A stretch of DNA of 64,000 nt from Parapristionchus giblindavisi (Eukaryota > Nematoda > Chromadorea > Rhabditida > Diplogasteridae), in assembly GCA_943737045.1 (NCBI GenBank), contig CALSFV010000275.1, positions 124,001 to 188,000 of the forward strand, given 5' to 3'. The notes beneath the pieces were generated by a model. That model was not told the DNA's origin and searched no databases. It saw only the letters and a list, made by a program, of their open reading frames with translations. This document shows, in pieces, positions 33,322 to 42,839 of the stretch (positions within the stretch are counted from its first letter, which is position 1; the number at the start of each line of letters is the position of its first letter). Made by a program: the position numbers and the translations under genes.

Positions 33322-34667
33322 GGAACTCTCCATCGCCTCATCGCTTTCCTTCCCAAGCAGCGTCAGATCATGCTATACTCTGCTACATTCCCACCTACGG
33401 TCGCTGAATGCATGAAGAAGTTCATGCTCAAGCCATAGGAGATCAATCTCATGGAAGAACTCACCCTTCTCGGTGTCACCCAGTATTATGTCTACGTGCC
33501 GGAGTAACAGAAGGTCCACTGCCTCAATACTATTCCGTAAGGTGAGGTGTTTTAATGTGATTCACTTAATATTGTTGCTATAATTTATTTCGTAGAAGCG
33601 CCTACCTCGAAAACGCGTCGCACTTTCTAATTTTGAGTGTTCTGTAATTCTTTAGAACCGGCATTTTCATGTTGTTGTCCCCTCCGTGATAGATCCTCCC
33701 TATTTTATTTGAGGAAATTCAAAAGTCTGAGCAATTTTATCTGGCTATAAAGAAATATTAATTGTGTTATTCTTCTATCATTGTCATTGTTTCAGCTTCA
33801 AATCAACCAGTCCATTATCCTCTACAACAGCACTCAACGTGTAGAACTCTTGGCTAAAAAGATCACCGAGCTGGGATAATCGTGCTATTTCATCCATTCA
33901 AAGATGGCTCAGAACTATCGTGATCGTGTATTCCATGATTTCCGTCAGGTAATTCTTTTACAACTTATTTCATTGTTTTAAGCCAATGATATAGTATGTG
34001 AGGATAGCATTGTTCTCTGTGTTAAACATGCTGCTTTATCTACATTATTTGAGTACTGTTGATCAATATTTTAACCTGCTGTCAACTCGACCCTATTTTT
34101 GAGAACAACGTATTTTTTCTTCAGGAAAATTGCCGTAATCTCGTTTGCTCCGATCTTCTCACTCGTGGTATTGACATTCAAGCAGTTAATGTAGTTATCA
34201 ACCTCGACTTCCCTCGCAACGCTGAAATCTATCTTCATAGAATCGGACCGTAAGTGTCAATATCTGATCTAATTTTAACGGAAAAAATCATCGTTTGTTT
34301 CAAGTTCTGAACGTTTCGATCATCTCGGTATTGCCATCAACCTCATCGCATATGAGGATCGTCACACTCTTCGTCGTATCCAGAACTACGCTCATCGAGC
34401 CTATCCCCAAGGCTGTCGACCCCAAACTGTATGTTTAATTATATTGTATATTCATATCTTTACACTATGATGTTCTTCATAGATCCTTCCTAAATAATAA
34501 TAAGGAACCAAAAATTCAGAGTGTAGTCACCGTCATATTTGTAATTGTTCTGTTTATTCTACCTTTATTTACCGATGTTTTTTAGATAGGTTGCTGATTA
34601 TAAACTCGTAGAGGATGGTCAGACAGCATCTGCTCCCAGCGAGAAGAATATTGAAGAGCTTGATTAA
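33322..34667 (+). pseudogene. cgh-1: DDX6/CGH-1 DEAD-box RNA helicase, 5'-truncated pseudogene
   Basis: DDX6/CGH-1 is the cytoplasmic RNA helicase of P-bodies and germ granules. Five exons keep their introns: 33322-33541 (FLPKQRQIMLYSATFP with motif III SAT, then LMEELTLLGVTQYY), 33796-33948 ([21 protein letters not shown]), 34125-34249 ([20 protein letters not shown], motif V, then HRIG), 34305-34428 (RFDHLGIAINLI, ending IEPIPKAVDPKL after a frameshift) and 34586-34667 (ADYKLVEDGQTASAPSEKNI and a TAA end). The N-terminal RecA domain with Walker A and DEAD is missing. Lesions: TAG 33436, TAA 33505, TAA 33877, TAG 34587, loss of about two bases near 33531, and GRSGR changed to GPSER in motif VI. 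Retained introns mean a DNA-level duplicate, not a retrocopy. Confidence 0.93.
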
Positions 34668-34816
34668 TTTCATGAATGTATAGTTGGCGATTATATATAA
34701 TTTTCTCCATCCCTTTCTGTATGCAATTAATCCGTTGTACTTTCCTTAATCTATTTTTAATTTTCCTTATTGCCCATATTTCCGTTCAAACTTTAATTAT
34801 TTGTTAATATTGATTA

Positions 34817-35335
34817 TGTGCTTTTCAAAGAACTTTTTGTGTTAGTGATTTTCCCCTTCCCTTCTCAAAAATAATTGATCTACTTGATGTATCATCCCAT
34901 TTCTATATTATTCTATCCCTGGTGCATGTTGCTTATACAATAGTGAACTAAAACTGATTTGTTGATATCACGAGTGGATTCAGAGCAAGACAAAACACAT
35001 CTATAGTAACACTTTCATCTACATTTTTCCCAGCTACAGTAAACCATCCATCCTGTAATCCTTTCGTAGTACAGTAAGGAGAACGTAACGACTCAAACAC
35101 AGTATCCCATCCATATCCAAGTCTCCATTTTAAATGCTTTAAATCGAGCATAAAACTGGTAGCGGGTTATGATACCTGGCTGACTATTGCAGAGGGTTAC
35201 GGTAGCTCTGATTACGGTAGAGTCATCCATGAATGAAATATGTTCATTCTCAGATGGCGCGCTCTTTCGACATACCTTCTAACGGCTCAGGATGAGTCCG
35301 AACGACAGATTACAAAGGAGTTACGTGTTGTCTGT
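34817..35335 (+). repeat. Dispersed repeat following the helicase pseudogene (unit 1)
   Basis: Sequence from GTGCTTTTCAAAGAA through GTGTTAGTGATTTTCCCC and on to GAGGGTTACGGTAGCTCTG recurs around 38,043-38,660 and 38,690-38,990. Non-coding; probably an old local duplication. Confidence 0.75.
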
Positions 35336-35639
35336 ATTTGAAAGTCGTGAAAGGGAAAGGCAATTTTCTTGGTAGATCACAAAAAATCGATAATCTGCGA
35401 TTTTGGCCAAATCTTTCTTTCTTTATTTCCATCATAACAAGTGAGCGAGAGAACAGATATGCAATTAATACGGGTTTGATGGAGGTCCGTCGCGTTATTA
35501 GCTATATATCAAGTCGATAGGCCTTCTCATCACGCCCAACCACATCCACCAATCGACTTTCATCCAAATCTGATAGAAAAACTTTCTCCAAGTGGCAGGC
35601 GTTCATACACTTTTACCGGAGACCCGTGATATACTCTAT

Positions 35640-36600
35640 AGTGCGTTGAAGGGCGATCGATGACTTCGGAATCATAACTTAGACACTGATCATTAAAGAT
35701 CCAGACTTTTATCACCATTGCCTTGTAACATTGACTTTGAAATCGATGATTTGTATACCATCGGAATACGCAAGATCACTCTTAATACTTTTATTTTGGA
35801 AATTATGCGAAGGAATCGTGACTCAGAAAACGAGAAAGAATAATTTAAATTATAGAACCGATCAATTGATCAACGAGTTCGCGGAATGATCTTTTGCATA
35901 ATCATAAATTAGCTCACTCTCTATTAATGCAAATTAGTTTTGGAACCCGACGATTTATAACCGTCGATTAGGAACTGACGATTTGGAACCATAATTCCAA
36001 AACTTAAGAACAAAATGAAAAGAACAAAATGAAATAAGATGTATCTGATTGTCTTTAAGGCGATCACATACATGCAAATCTTGCAAATGAGTCACGTAAG
36101 AGACACTTGTATGTAAAACTATGAAATTTGGATCTCAATCAGAGATCAAATGATCAAAATCCGCATGGCTAGACGATAATATGAAGTTATTCCATTTTTA
36201 TCAACTTGGTTACGAAGTTCAAGTTTTGATATTATGGTTCTAAATAGTTAGTTCCCAATCGACGGTTATAAATCGTCGGGTTCCAAAACTAATTTGCATG
36301 AATAGAGAGTGAGCTAATTTATGATTATGCAAAGATCATTCCGCGCGCTCGTTGATCAAATTATCAGTTCTTCAATTGCAATTCTTAATAGAGAGTAATT
36401 ACTTCATCACTTCCAACCTGAAAATTGTCTATGTGAAAGTTTTAGAGGTGAGATTCCCTAAGGAGTCGTTTTAATCAGTTGATTTCTAATCAAAGTTTTT
36501 CTAACGTTATTTCCGTGACAAACTTTCATCAAAAGTAGTTTGCTAAATTTTGATTCCGAAGTCATCGATCGCCCGTTGAAGAGGCCGATGAGACTCCCGC
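35640..36600. repeat. 0.95 kb inverted repeat
   Basis: GGCGATCGATGACTTCGGAA near 35,652 matches its inverse near 36,555. The arms match through GATCAACGAG, AAATTAGCTCACTCTCTATT and GACGATTTATAACCGTCGA. No coding sequence. Likely a foldback transposon. Confidence 0.78.
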
Positions 36601-36765
36601 TTTTAAAAGAAGACCAATCGTTTTTGAAATATGCTGGAATCAGTTTTTTAAGCAACGAAATCGAATTTATAAATTTTAAATGCATCGAATTTACAATGAA
36701 TTAGTGTTTCGTTCAATGCGTTTTCATAGGTTTTTATACATTTTTATGAAAACTGTCAGCTGATG

Positions 36766-37105
36766 CAGATATGGATTACTGTAGTTATAGAGATATGGAT
36801 TACTGTAGTTATAGATATAGATTACTGTAGTAATAGAGATATGGATCACTGTAGTTATAGAGATTTTGATTACTGTAGTAATAGAGATATGGATTACTGT
36901 AGTAATAGAGATATGGATTACTGTAGTTATAGAGATATTGATTACTGTAGTAATAGAGATATGGATCACTGTAGTTATAGAGATATAGATTACAGTAGTA
37001 ATAGAGATATGGATTACTGTAGTAATAGAGATATAGATAACTGTAGTAGTAGAGATATGGATTACTGTAGTTATAGAGATATAGATCACTGTAGTTATAT
37101 ATATA
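36766..37105 (+). repeat. 24 bp minisatellite (TACTGTAG-containing), block 1
   Basis: About 14 units of TATAGAGATATGGATTACTG plus TAGT, with TAT/TAA and ATGG/ATAG variants. Because 24 is divisible by 3, both strands stay open (8-residue repeats such as RDMDYCSY and its antisense). No start, splice or family evidence makes it a gene. Confidence 0.95.
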
Positions 37106-37619
37106 TATATTTATTCACATTTAGCGAACAAATGATGTGAAACAAATAAATAAACAAATGCAGAAAATAAGGAATGGAATGAAATAATGCATATGGATTG
37201 AGCCTAGAAGGAGATATCAGTGTTCCTAAGGGACGATAGAATTGGGGGGAGGGAAGAGAATCTGTATGAATAGGCGACAACAGGACATGCAGATCAGTCT
37301 CCAACATCAAAGGAGATTCTATTTTCGGGTTTTGTAAGCAAACGGGCCGCTCGCAAAAAGAAGTTATTGTGCCTGTATTGGAAACGGGACCCTGAATTGG
37401 AGAAATTCAACCCATTTCTTGTAATATATGTTTTGAAATAGTGATTTTTCTTATTTGAAATCCTAAATTTGCCTCTAAGTAGTTTAATAGAAGTTCTAAT
37501 GTCTATGATGGATCTACGGTGTTCGAGGGTTTCTAGATCGAGTTTTTCGTTGCGAACATTTGCCCGCGGCATATTGTCCCACGTTGATTTGAAACAACGT
37601 GCGAACAGCCTTCTTGTGA
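37106..37619. other. Spacer between the two 24 bp arrays
   Basis: AT-rich and unique in the window, with a minus-strand open frame that continues from the array. I see no exon signal I would defend. Confidence 0.5.
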
Positions 37620-38035
37620 AGTTATAGAGATATTGATTACTGTAGTAATAGAGATATGGATTACTGTAGTTATAGAGATATAGATCACTGTAGTTATAGA
37701 GATATGGATTACTGTAGTTATAGAGATATAGATTACTGTAGTTATAGAGATATGGATTACTGTAGTTATAGATATAGATTACTGTAGTAGTAGAGATATG
37801 GATTACTGTAGTTATAGAGATATAGATCACTGTAGTTATAGAGATATTGATTACTGTAGTAATAGAGATATGGATTACTGTAGTTATAGAGATATAGATC
37901 ACTGTAGTTATAGAGATATGGATTACTGTAGTTATAGAGATATAGATTACTGTAGTTATAGAGATATGGATTACTGTGGTTATAGAGATATGGATTACTG
38001 TAGTTATAGAGATATTGATTACTGTAGTTATTGCA
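37620..38035 (+). repeat. 24 bp minisatellite (TACTGTAG-containing), block 2
   Basis: About 17 units of the same family as 36766-37105, separated by 515 bp of unique sequence. It ends at TACTGTAGTTATTGCAGAG, where the dispersed repeat beginning GAGGGTTACGGTAGC resumes; that repeat also ends near another array. Confidence 0.95.
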
Positions 38036-38042
38036 GAGAGTT

Positions 38043-38990
38043 ACGGTAGCTCTGCTTACGGTAGAGTCGTTATCCATGAATGAAATATGTTCATTAACAG
38101 ATGGTGCGCTTTATCAGTGATCGCAAAGGATTTACGTATTGTCTGTATTTGAAAATCGTATGGTCATATTCTCTCATTTTTACCATAAACGAGATAGTGT
38201 GGCCAGAGCGGAAGCTTTGTGTTTTGCGTATTAATTTTGTTTGTCCTGGAAACACTCTCTCGTCGACAAAGAAAGCATTATGTGCTTTACAAAGAAATTT
38301 TTGTGTTAGTGATTTTCCCCTTCCCTTCTCAAAAATAATTGATCTACTTGATGCATCACCCAATTTATACTATCCCGTGTACATTTTGCTTATTTAACGA
38401 TAGTGTAAAACCGATTTGTCGATATCACGAGTGAATTCAGAGCAAGACGAGACACATCTGTAGTAACACTTTCTTCTACATTATCCCTTCCCATCTACAG
38501 TAACCCTTACATCTACAGTAACCTTTCTCATAAACAGTAACCCTTCCATCTGTAGTATCCCATCCATCTACAGCAACCCTTCAACCCTACAGTACAGTAA
38601 GCAGAACATAACGACACTCAAGCACATTATCCCATCCAACATCCATATCCCTGTGTTCAATTCTTTAAATCAAGCATGAAACGGGTAGCGGGTTATGGTA
38701 ACGAGTTGACTTGCAGAGGGTTACGGTAGCTCTGCTTACGATAGAGTCGTTATCCATGTATGAAATATGTTCATTAACAGATGGTGCGCTTTATCAGTGA
38801 TCGCAAAGGATTTACGTATTGTCTGTATTTGAAAATCGTATGGTCATATTCTCTCATTTTTACCATCAACGAGAGAGTGTGGGCAGAGCGGAAGCTTTAT
38901 GTTTTGCGTGTTAATTGTGCTTGCCCTGGAAACATTCTCTCGTGGACAAAGAAAGCGAGAGAGTGTGCTCGGAGAGTTTAAAATTACCTC
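38043..38990 (+). repeat. Dispersed repeat units 2 and 3
   Basis: Two direct copies (about 38,036-38,270 and 38,700-38,950) share GTTACGGTAGCTCTGCTTACG, ATGGTGCGCTTTATCAGTGA and TCATATTCTCTCATTTTTAC. Both relate to 34817-35335. Short open frames here are the same repeat translated, not genes. Confidence 0.8.
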
Positions 38991-39204
38991 GGTGTGAAAA
39001 AAAAACATTAATTTGGGTGTGCTCGACCCATATTATTGATTGTTGTAAAGAAATGATTGATTCGAATAGTTGCCATGAAATTTATTGTTATGTCATTCGT
39101 AGTTGTGTGGATAAGGTCGTATATCCATCTCTCAACCTTCAACCGCTCTACTTAACATCCATTATCTCTCTTACATCCATTATCATACCAATCGATCACT
39201 AAGG

Positions 39205-39610
39205 AAGAAAGTAAATCATCAATCGATAATTTTGGGAGTACGGTAGAGTACTGTAGATGTCAGATTACTGTAGATATCAAATAAATCATCAATCGATAAT
39301 GTTTGTGAGTACGGTAGATTACTGTAGATGTCAGATTACTGTAGATGTCAAATAAATCATCAATCGATAATGTTTGTGAGTACGATAGATTACTGTAGAT
39401 GTCAGATTACTGTAGATGTCAAATAAATCATCAATCGATAATGTTTATGAATACGGTAGATTACTGTAGATGTCAGATTACTGTAGATGTCAAATAAATC
39501 ATCAATCGATAATGTTTGTGAGTACGATAGATTACTGTAGATGTCAAATAAATCATCAATCAATAATGTTTGTGAGTACGGTAGATTACTGTAGATGTCA
39601 AATATGGTAG
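39205..39610 (+). repeat. 71 bp tandem repeat rich in TACTGTAG
   Basis: Five or so units of AAATAAATCATCAATCGATA, then ATGTTTGTGAGTACGGTAG and two ATTACTGTAGATGTC words. The period measures 71 bp between 39,279 and 39,350. No gene. Confidence 0.9.
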
Positions 39611-40091
39611 GGAGATGATTACTGTAGAAGTACGGTAGTGAGGAATGTATGGCAGAGGCGAGAAATGCGAATAGAAAGTTAGTTACAACTCCTTCTTTTA
39701 GAACTGTGTGCAATTTAGAGAATTCGTTACAGAAGTGAATCAATATTGCAAGTATTGATTTTTGTAGATCAATCAAAATGATAAAATTGATTGACATCTC
39801 ATATCAGTCAATCAATAAAATCACTCTAATCAATAACTACAGTAATCAATAAGTATAGTAGTGTACAATACTCAATAGGGATAGTAACGAACACCTTGGC
39901 TCTATAGAGATGTAATTGACACTTATTTTTACAATTTCTGGAAAAAAAGTCAGTTTGCGATTCGTGATTATTCTATGGTACCTCTAACATACACTCCACG
40001 TTAGCATAGGGAGAGCGTAAATGCATCAAGAAAAAAATTGCAAAAAGAGATGGGTTCTATTGGGCGAGGTCATCTTTTGCTAATCCTTCTC
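39611..40091. other. Non-coding stretch
   Basis: AT-rich sequence with scattered CAATCAATAA words. No exon, repeat boundary or RNA gene that I can support. Confidence 0.5.
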
Positions 40092-40165
40092 GGGGGATCG
40101 AACTTCCCTGCCGACCAACCGGTCGGATTGACAGTTCGACCTACTATCCACTAGACCATGGGTCC
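40092..40165 (-). tRNA. tRNA-like sequence (Asp-GTC-like), probably a pseudogene
   Basis: On the minus strand: an A-box-like TGGTCTAGTGG, an anticodon-like loop CTGTCAA in a mostly paired arm (TCGAA/TCCGA) and a B-box AGTTCGATCCC. The acceptor arm (GGGACCC) has no proper partner and the variable region is long, so a working tRNA is unlikely. Better read as a tRNA-derived repeat. Confidence 0.45.
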
Positions 40166-40342
40166 CTATTAGATGTTATATCAAACGAACTACACATACT
40201 CATCCACTCCTATAATTATAAAGCGATGCATGACTCCGCCCATTTTTGCGGACCTCATTTATATAGCGATGCCGACCCCGCCCATTTAACTTCGCGGGCT
40301 TAGACACTAACAACCCCAAATTCTTTATTTTTTCGGAAAAAA

Positions 40343-40928
40343 GAAGTTCCAGCAGGTGCTGGAATAAGCCGACAGAACGCGGACGTACGGTGAATGGCGA
40401 CGTCCCATTGACGAAAGAGTAGACCATCATAGGAGAGGACGACGAGCTTCCCAAGAAGCCTGTCGACAGTGAAGATTCGCCCTGCAAAAAAAGAAAATTA
40501 CGAGATTCAACGATTTGAGCTTTGTGAACGATCACTTTGTATAAACCATTATTTTTTCTCAACGAGACAGATAAGTGAGCAATGAAGGGGACGTTTGCAA
40601 AAGCTAAGACAATGACGTAACGAAGGCGATGTATATTCTAACAGAGGTTCTGTTCAAGTCATGAAAAAAGATAGGCAAAATCTCCACAAAAATTTCGTCT
40701 TTTCGCGACTTGATCATAACATAATATTAAGAATTACAAACATTTATACTAACAAACTTTAGAACATTTTATATACTTTTAATACATAATTCTAGTTTTC
40801 TTGATAACAGGAAAGAGAATCCAAGGAAGGCTCGTACCTTGAAAGACGCTCCAGGACCGTGAGTCCACCATCTGATCTCATCTACCCAGTGACGATAGAC
40901 CATCTTGCTCCACAAACGACGATTCGGC
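40343..40928 (-). pseudogene. Two possible exons of an unrecognised gene
   Basis: Minus-strand 40928-40838 (acceptor TACAG, donor GTACGAG) is open for NRRLWSKMVYRHWVDEIRWW and on to GASFK. It continues in phase into 40481-about 40343 (acceptor TTTGCAG), which begins GESSLSTGFLGSSSSSP. Phase agreement supports a spliced pair, but I recognise no domain and the 3' donor is unclear. Confidence 0.35.
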
Positions 40929-40984
40929 CTGTACAATGAGAAATTGAAAGGTTTGATCCAGTCATACATTTTCATACTCTCACA

Positions 40985-41340
40985 GCGTGAGGATTGGCCC
41001 ACTATATTCGGCTAATTTTCAGGGTCCACCCACTATATAAAGCTCATTTTTATGTGCAAGTTTACAATTTAAGCGAAAAATAAAGATTTAGAAAAATCGA
41101 CGCCCTATATAAAAATAATTCGGTGAGGGCACCGAAAATGTATGGATCCAGTCCATACATGGGCGGGGTACCTGGAGCTCGATTCAACATGGGACATCCG
41201 AACGAAAAATTCTCAATTTTAAAGGGTTTTTTTTTCAAAAATTTCACCTAAACGTCCTTTTTAAAAGGAGGCATTCCTCAAATTTTCGAATAGCCCTAAT
41301 TTTACAGGTGGCACCCCCATGTCGGCGCCCATGTATGGGC
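40985..41340. repeat. Dispersed repeat (second copy of 28965-29290)
   Basis: Shares GCG.GAGGATTG.CCCACTATA, CTATATAAAAATAA, and CCCATGTCGGCGCCCATGTATGG with 28965-29290. Followed by a short (TGTCAT)n run at 41366-41396. Confidence 0.7.
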
Positions 41341-41402
41341 TTTATCATTGACAATATCAATCTGACAGTCATTGTCATTGTCATTGTCATTGTCACACCA
41401 AC

Positions 41403-41690
41403 CTGCTCTACATCGGCACGAGGAACGTCATTGCTGTCTTGCACGAGTAGATCGTCCTCATCGAGAAGATCCGAGCGAGACTTGCAGCCGGCAACATGCA
41501 CGGGATAGTCACAGATCTACAATCGTTGATCTTTGATCTTTGATCTCTAGTACCTGATTCTTTTCGTCAAATACGAGATCAGCAGGGCACTTCATCATCG
41601 TGACCACTCCACAAAAAGAGAACTTATGTACAAGTTAATGACCTTGATTACGAATCAAAGATCAAAGATCACTTACAGTTCACACTCAGT
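41403..41690 (-). pseudogene. Chitin-binding (peritrophin-A/CBM14) gene fragment
   Basis: Minus-strand exon about 41625-41554 ends TMMKCPADLVFDEKNQ, then donor GTACTAG. Exon 41516-41403 (38 codons) begins ICDYPVHVAGCKSRSDLLDE and continues acidic. CPaglvFd....CdyP..V.gC is the C-terminal half of a peritrophin-A chitin-binding domain, found in secreted cuticle, eggshell and gut proteins. A GTAAGT donor at about 41670-41675 marks the end of the preceding exon, but that exon is cut off within about 20 bp where Penelope sequence begins. The retroelement may have inserted into this gene. Confidence 0.72.
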
Positions 41691-42839
41691 ATGTCAATTC
41701 CCAGAAATATGGAATGTGCTCTACCTCGCATATATGGAATACCAAAAATGCACAAAACACCCATAAAATTCCGATTTATCACCGGTGCACATAATAGTAG
41801 TCTAAAACCATTATCGATTCAACTTCAAAGAATCCTTAAATTCTTACAAAACCACTTTAAATCATATTGTAATTTTACTTCTAGACATAATGGAATTAAT
41901 GTTTACTTCTCTGTTCAAAATACTTTCAAAGTGTTAAACGGTTTTAAAAACAATGCAATCGAGAACAATAATATATTCTGTGCTGACTTTGCATCACTAT
42001 TTACAAACTTGCCACATAAAGTTGTTAAAGAAAAATTATATTATCTCATTGACTTACTATTCAAAAACGCTAATTCAGAATTCATCAATGTTCAAGGAAC
42101 CTATGTTCGGTATGATAAAACTAATAGTTTAGAAAAAGGCATTACTTATCACAAAAATGATATTAAACTTATGTTGGATTATATATTAAAGAACAGTTAT
42201 GCTTTTTACGGTGGAACATATTACAAACAAGAACGAGGAATACCACAAGGAAATAATGCTTCGCCCCAGATAGCTGATCTTACCCTCGCTGTAATGGAAT
42301 TTCAATATCTATCTAAGAAAGTTAAAGCTGGTCATACATTAGCATATTCACTAAATAGAACGTATAGATATATTGATGATCTATTCCATATGTCCAGCAA
42401 ATGCAAAGACTTCATAAAATTAACTAGACAAATGTACCACAAATCTTTATCTCTAGAACGAACTAACAATCAAGATGATAGTTGTGCTTTTCTTGATCTA
42501 CAAATCGATATAATTAATAACGGTCAAGTTAAAACCTCACTTTATAACAAAACAGATGATTATGAATTCAACGTAATTCGATATCCCAATTACCAATCAA
42601 ATTCACCGGTTAATATTGGTCTAAATACACTACATGGTGAAACTATTCGCATATACAGAAATTGTTCTGAATATAAAGACTTCGTTAACAGAATGAAATC
42701 ATTGACAAAGTACTTTATATCGATTGACTACCCTATATACTTAGTGCATAAAAGAATATTCAGAACATTGAATACTAATCCATCAATATCCATTAAATAT
42801 GCAACTAGTAATAGCGATATTTGCATGCGTTGTCTATGA
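41691..42839 (+). CDS. Penelope-like reverse transcriptase, 5'-truncated
   Basis: 382 codons of reverse transcriptase. Motifs by residue: PRIYGIPKMHK (12-22) and RFITG (28-32), Penelope hallmarks; motif A DFASLFTNLP with catalytic D99; GIPQGNNASPQIADL (183-197); motif C YIDD with D229/D230; FLDLQI (267-272). The catalytic triad is present and the frame uninterrupted, so this copy is young. Family proteins are usually 600 residues or more; here the N-terminus is missing, beginning just before the PKMHK region. No GIY-YIG endonuclease follows the RT, so it is either an endonuclease-minus (Athena/Coprina-like) type or one with an N-terminal endonuclease now lost. The start ATG is simply the first in frame. 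Upstream sequence belongs to the chitin-binding gene. Role: copying element RNA into a broken DNA end. Confidence 0.93.
   Translation: MSIPRNMECALPRIYGIPKMHKTPIKFRFITGAHNSSLKPLSIQLQRILKFLQNHFKSYCNFTSRHNGINVYFSVQNTFKVLNGFKNNAIENNNIFCADFASLFTNLPHKVVKEKLYYLIDLLFKNANSEFINVQGTYVRYDKTNSLEKGITYHKNDIKLMLDYILKNSYAFYGGTYYKQERGIPQGNNASPQIADLTLAVMEFQYLSKKVKAGHTLAYSLNRTYRYIDDLFHMSSKCKDFIKLTRQMYHKSLSLERTNNQDDSCAFLDLQIDIINNGQVKTSLYNKTDDYEFNVIRYPNYQSNSPVNIGLNTLHGETIRIYRNCSEYKDFVNRMKSLTKYFISIDYPIYLVHKRIFRTLNTNPSISIKYATSNSDICMRCL

Noticed and set aside
36724..38077. Large open frames on both strands of the 24 bp arrays
   Set aside because: Period 24 keeps any stop-free phase open; the 202-codon frame is array translation plus unique DNA with no family resemblance.
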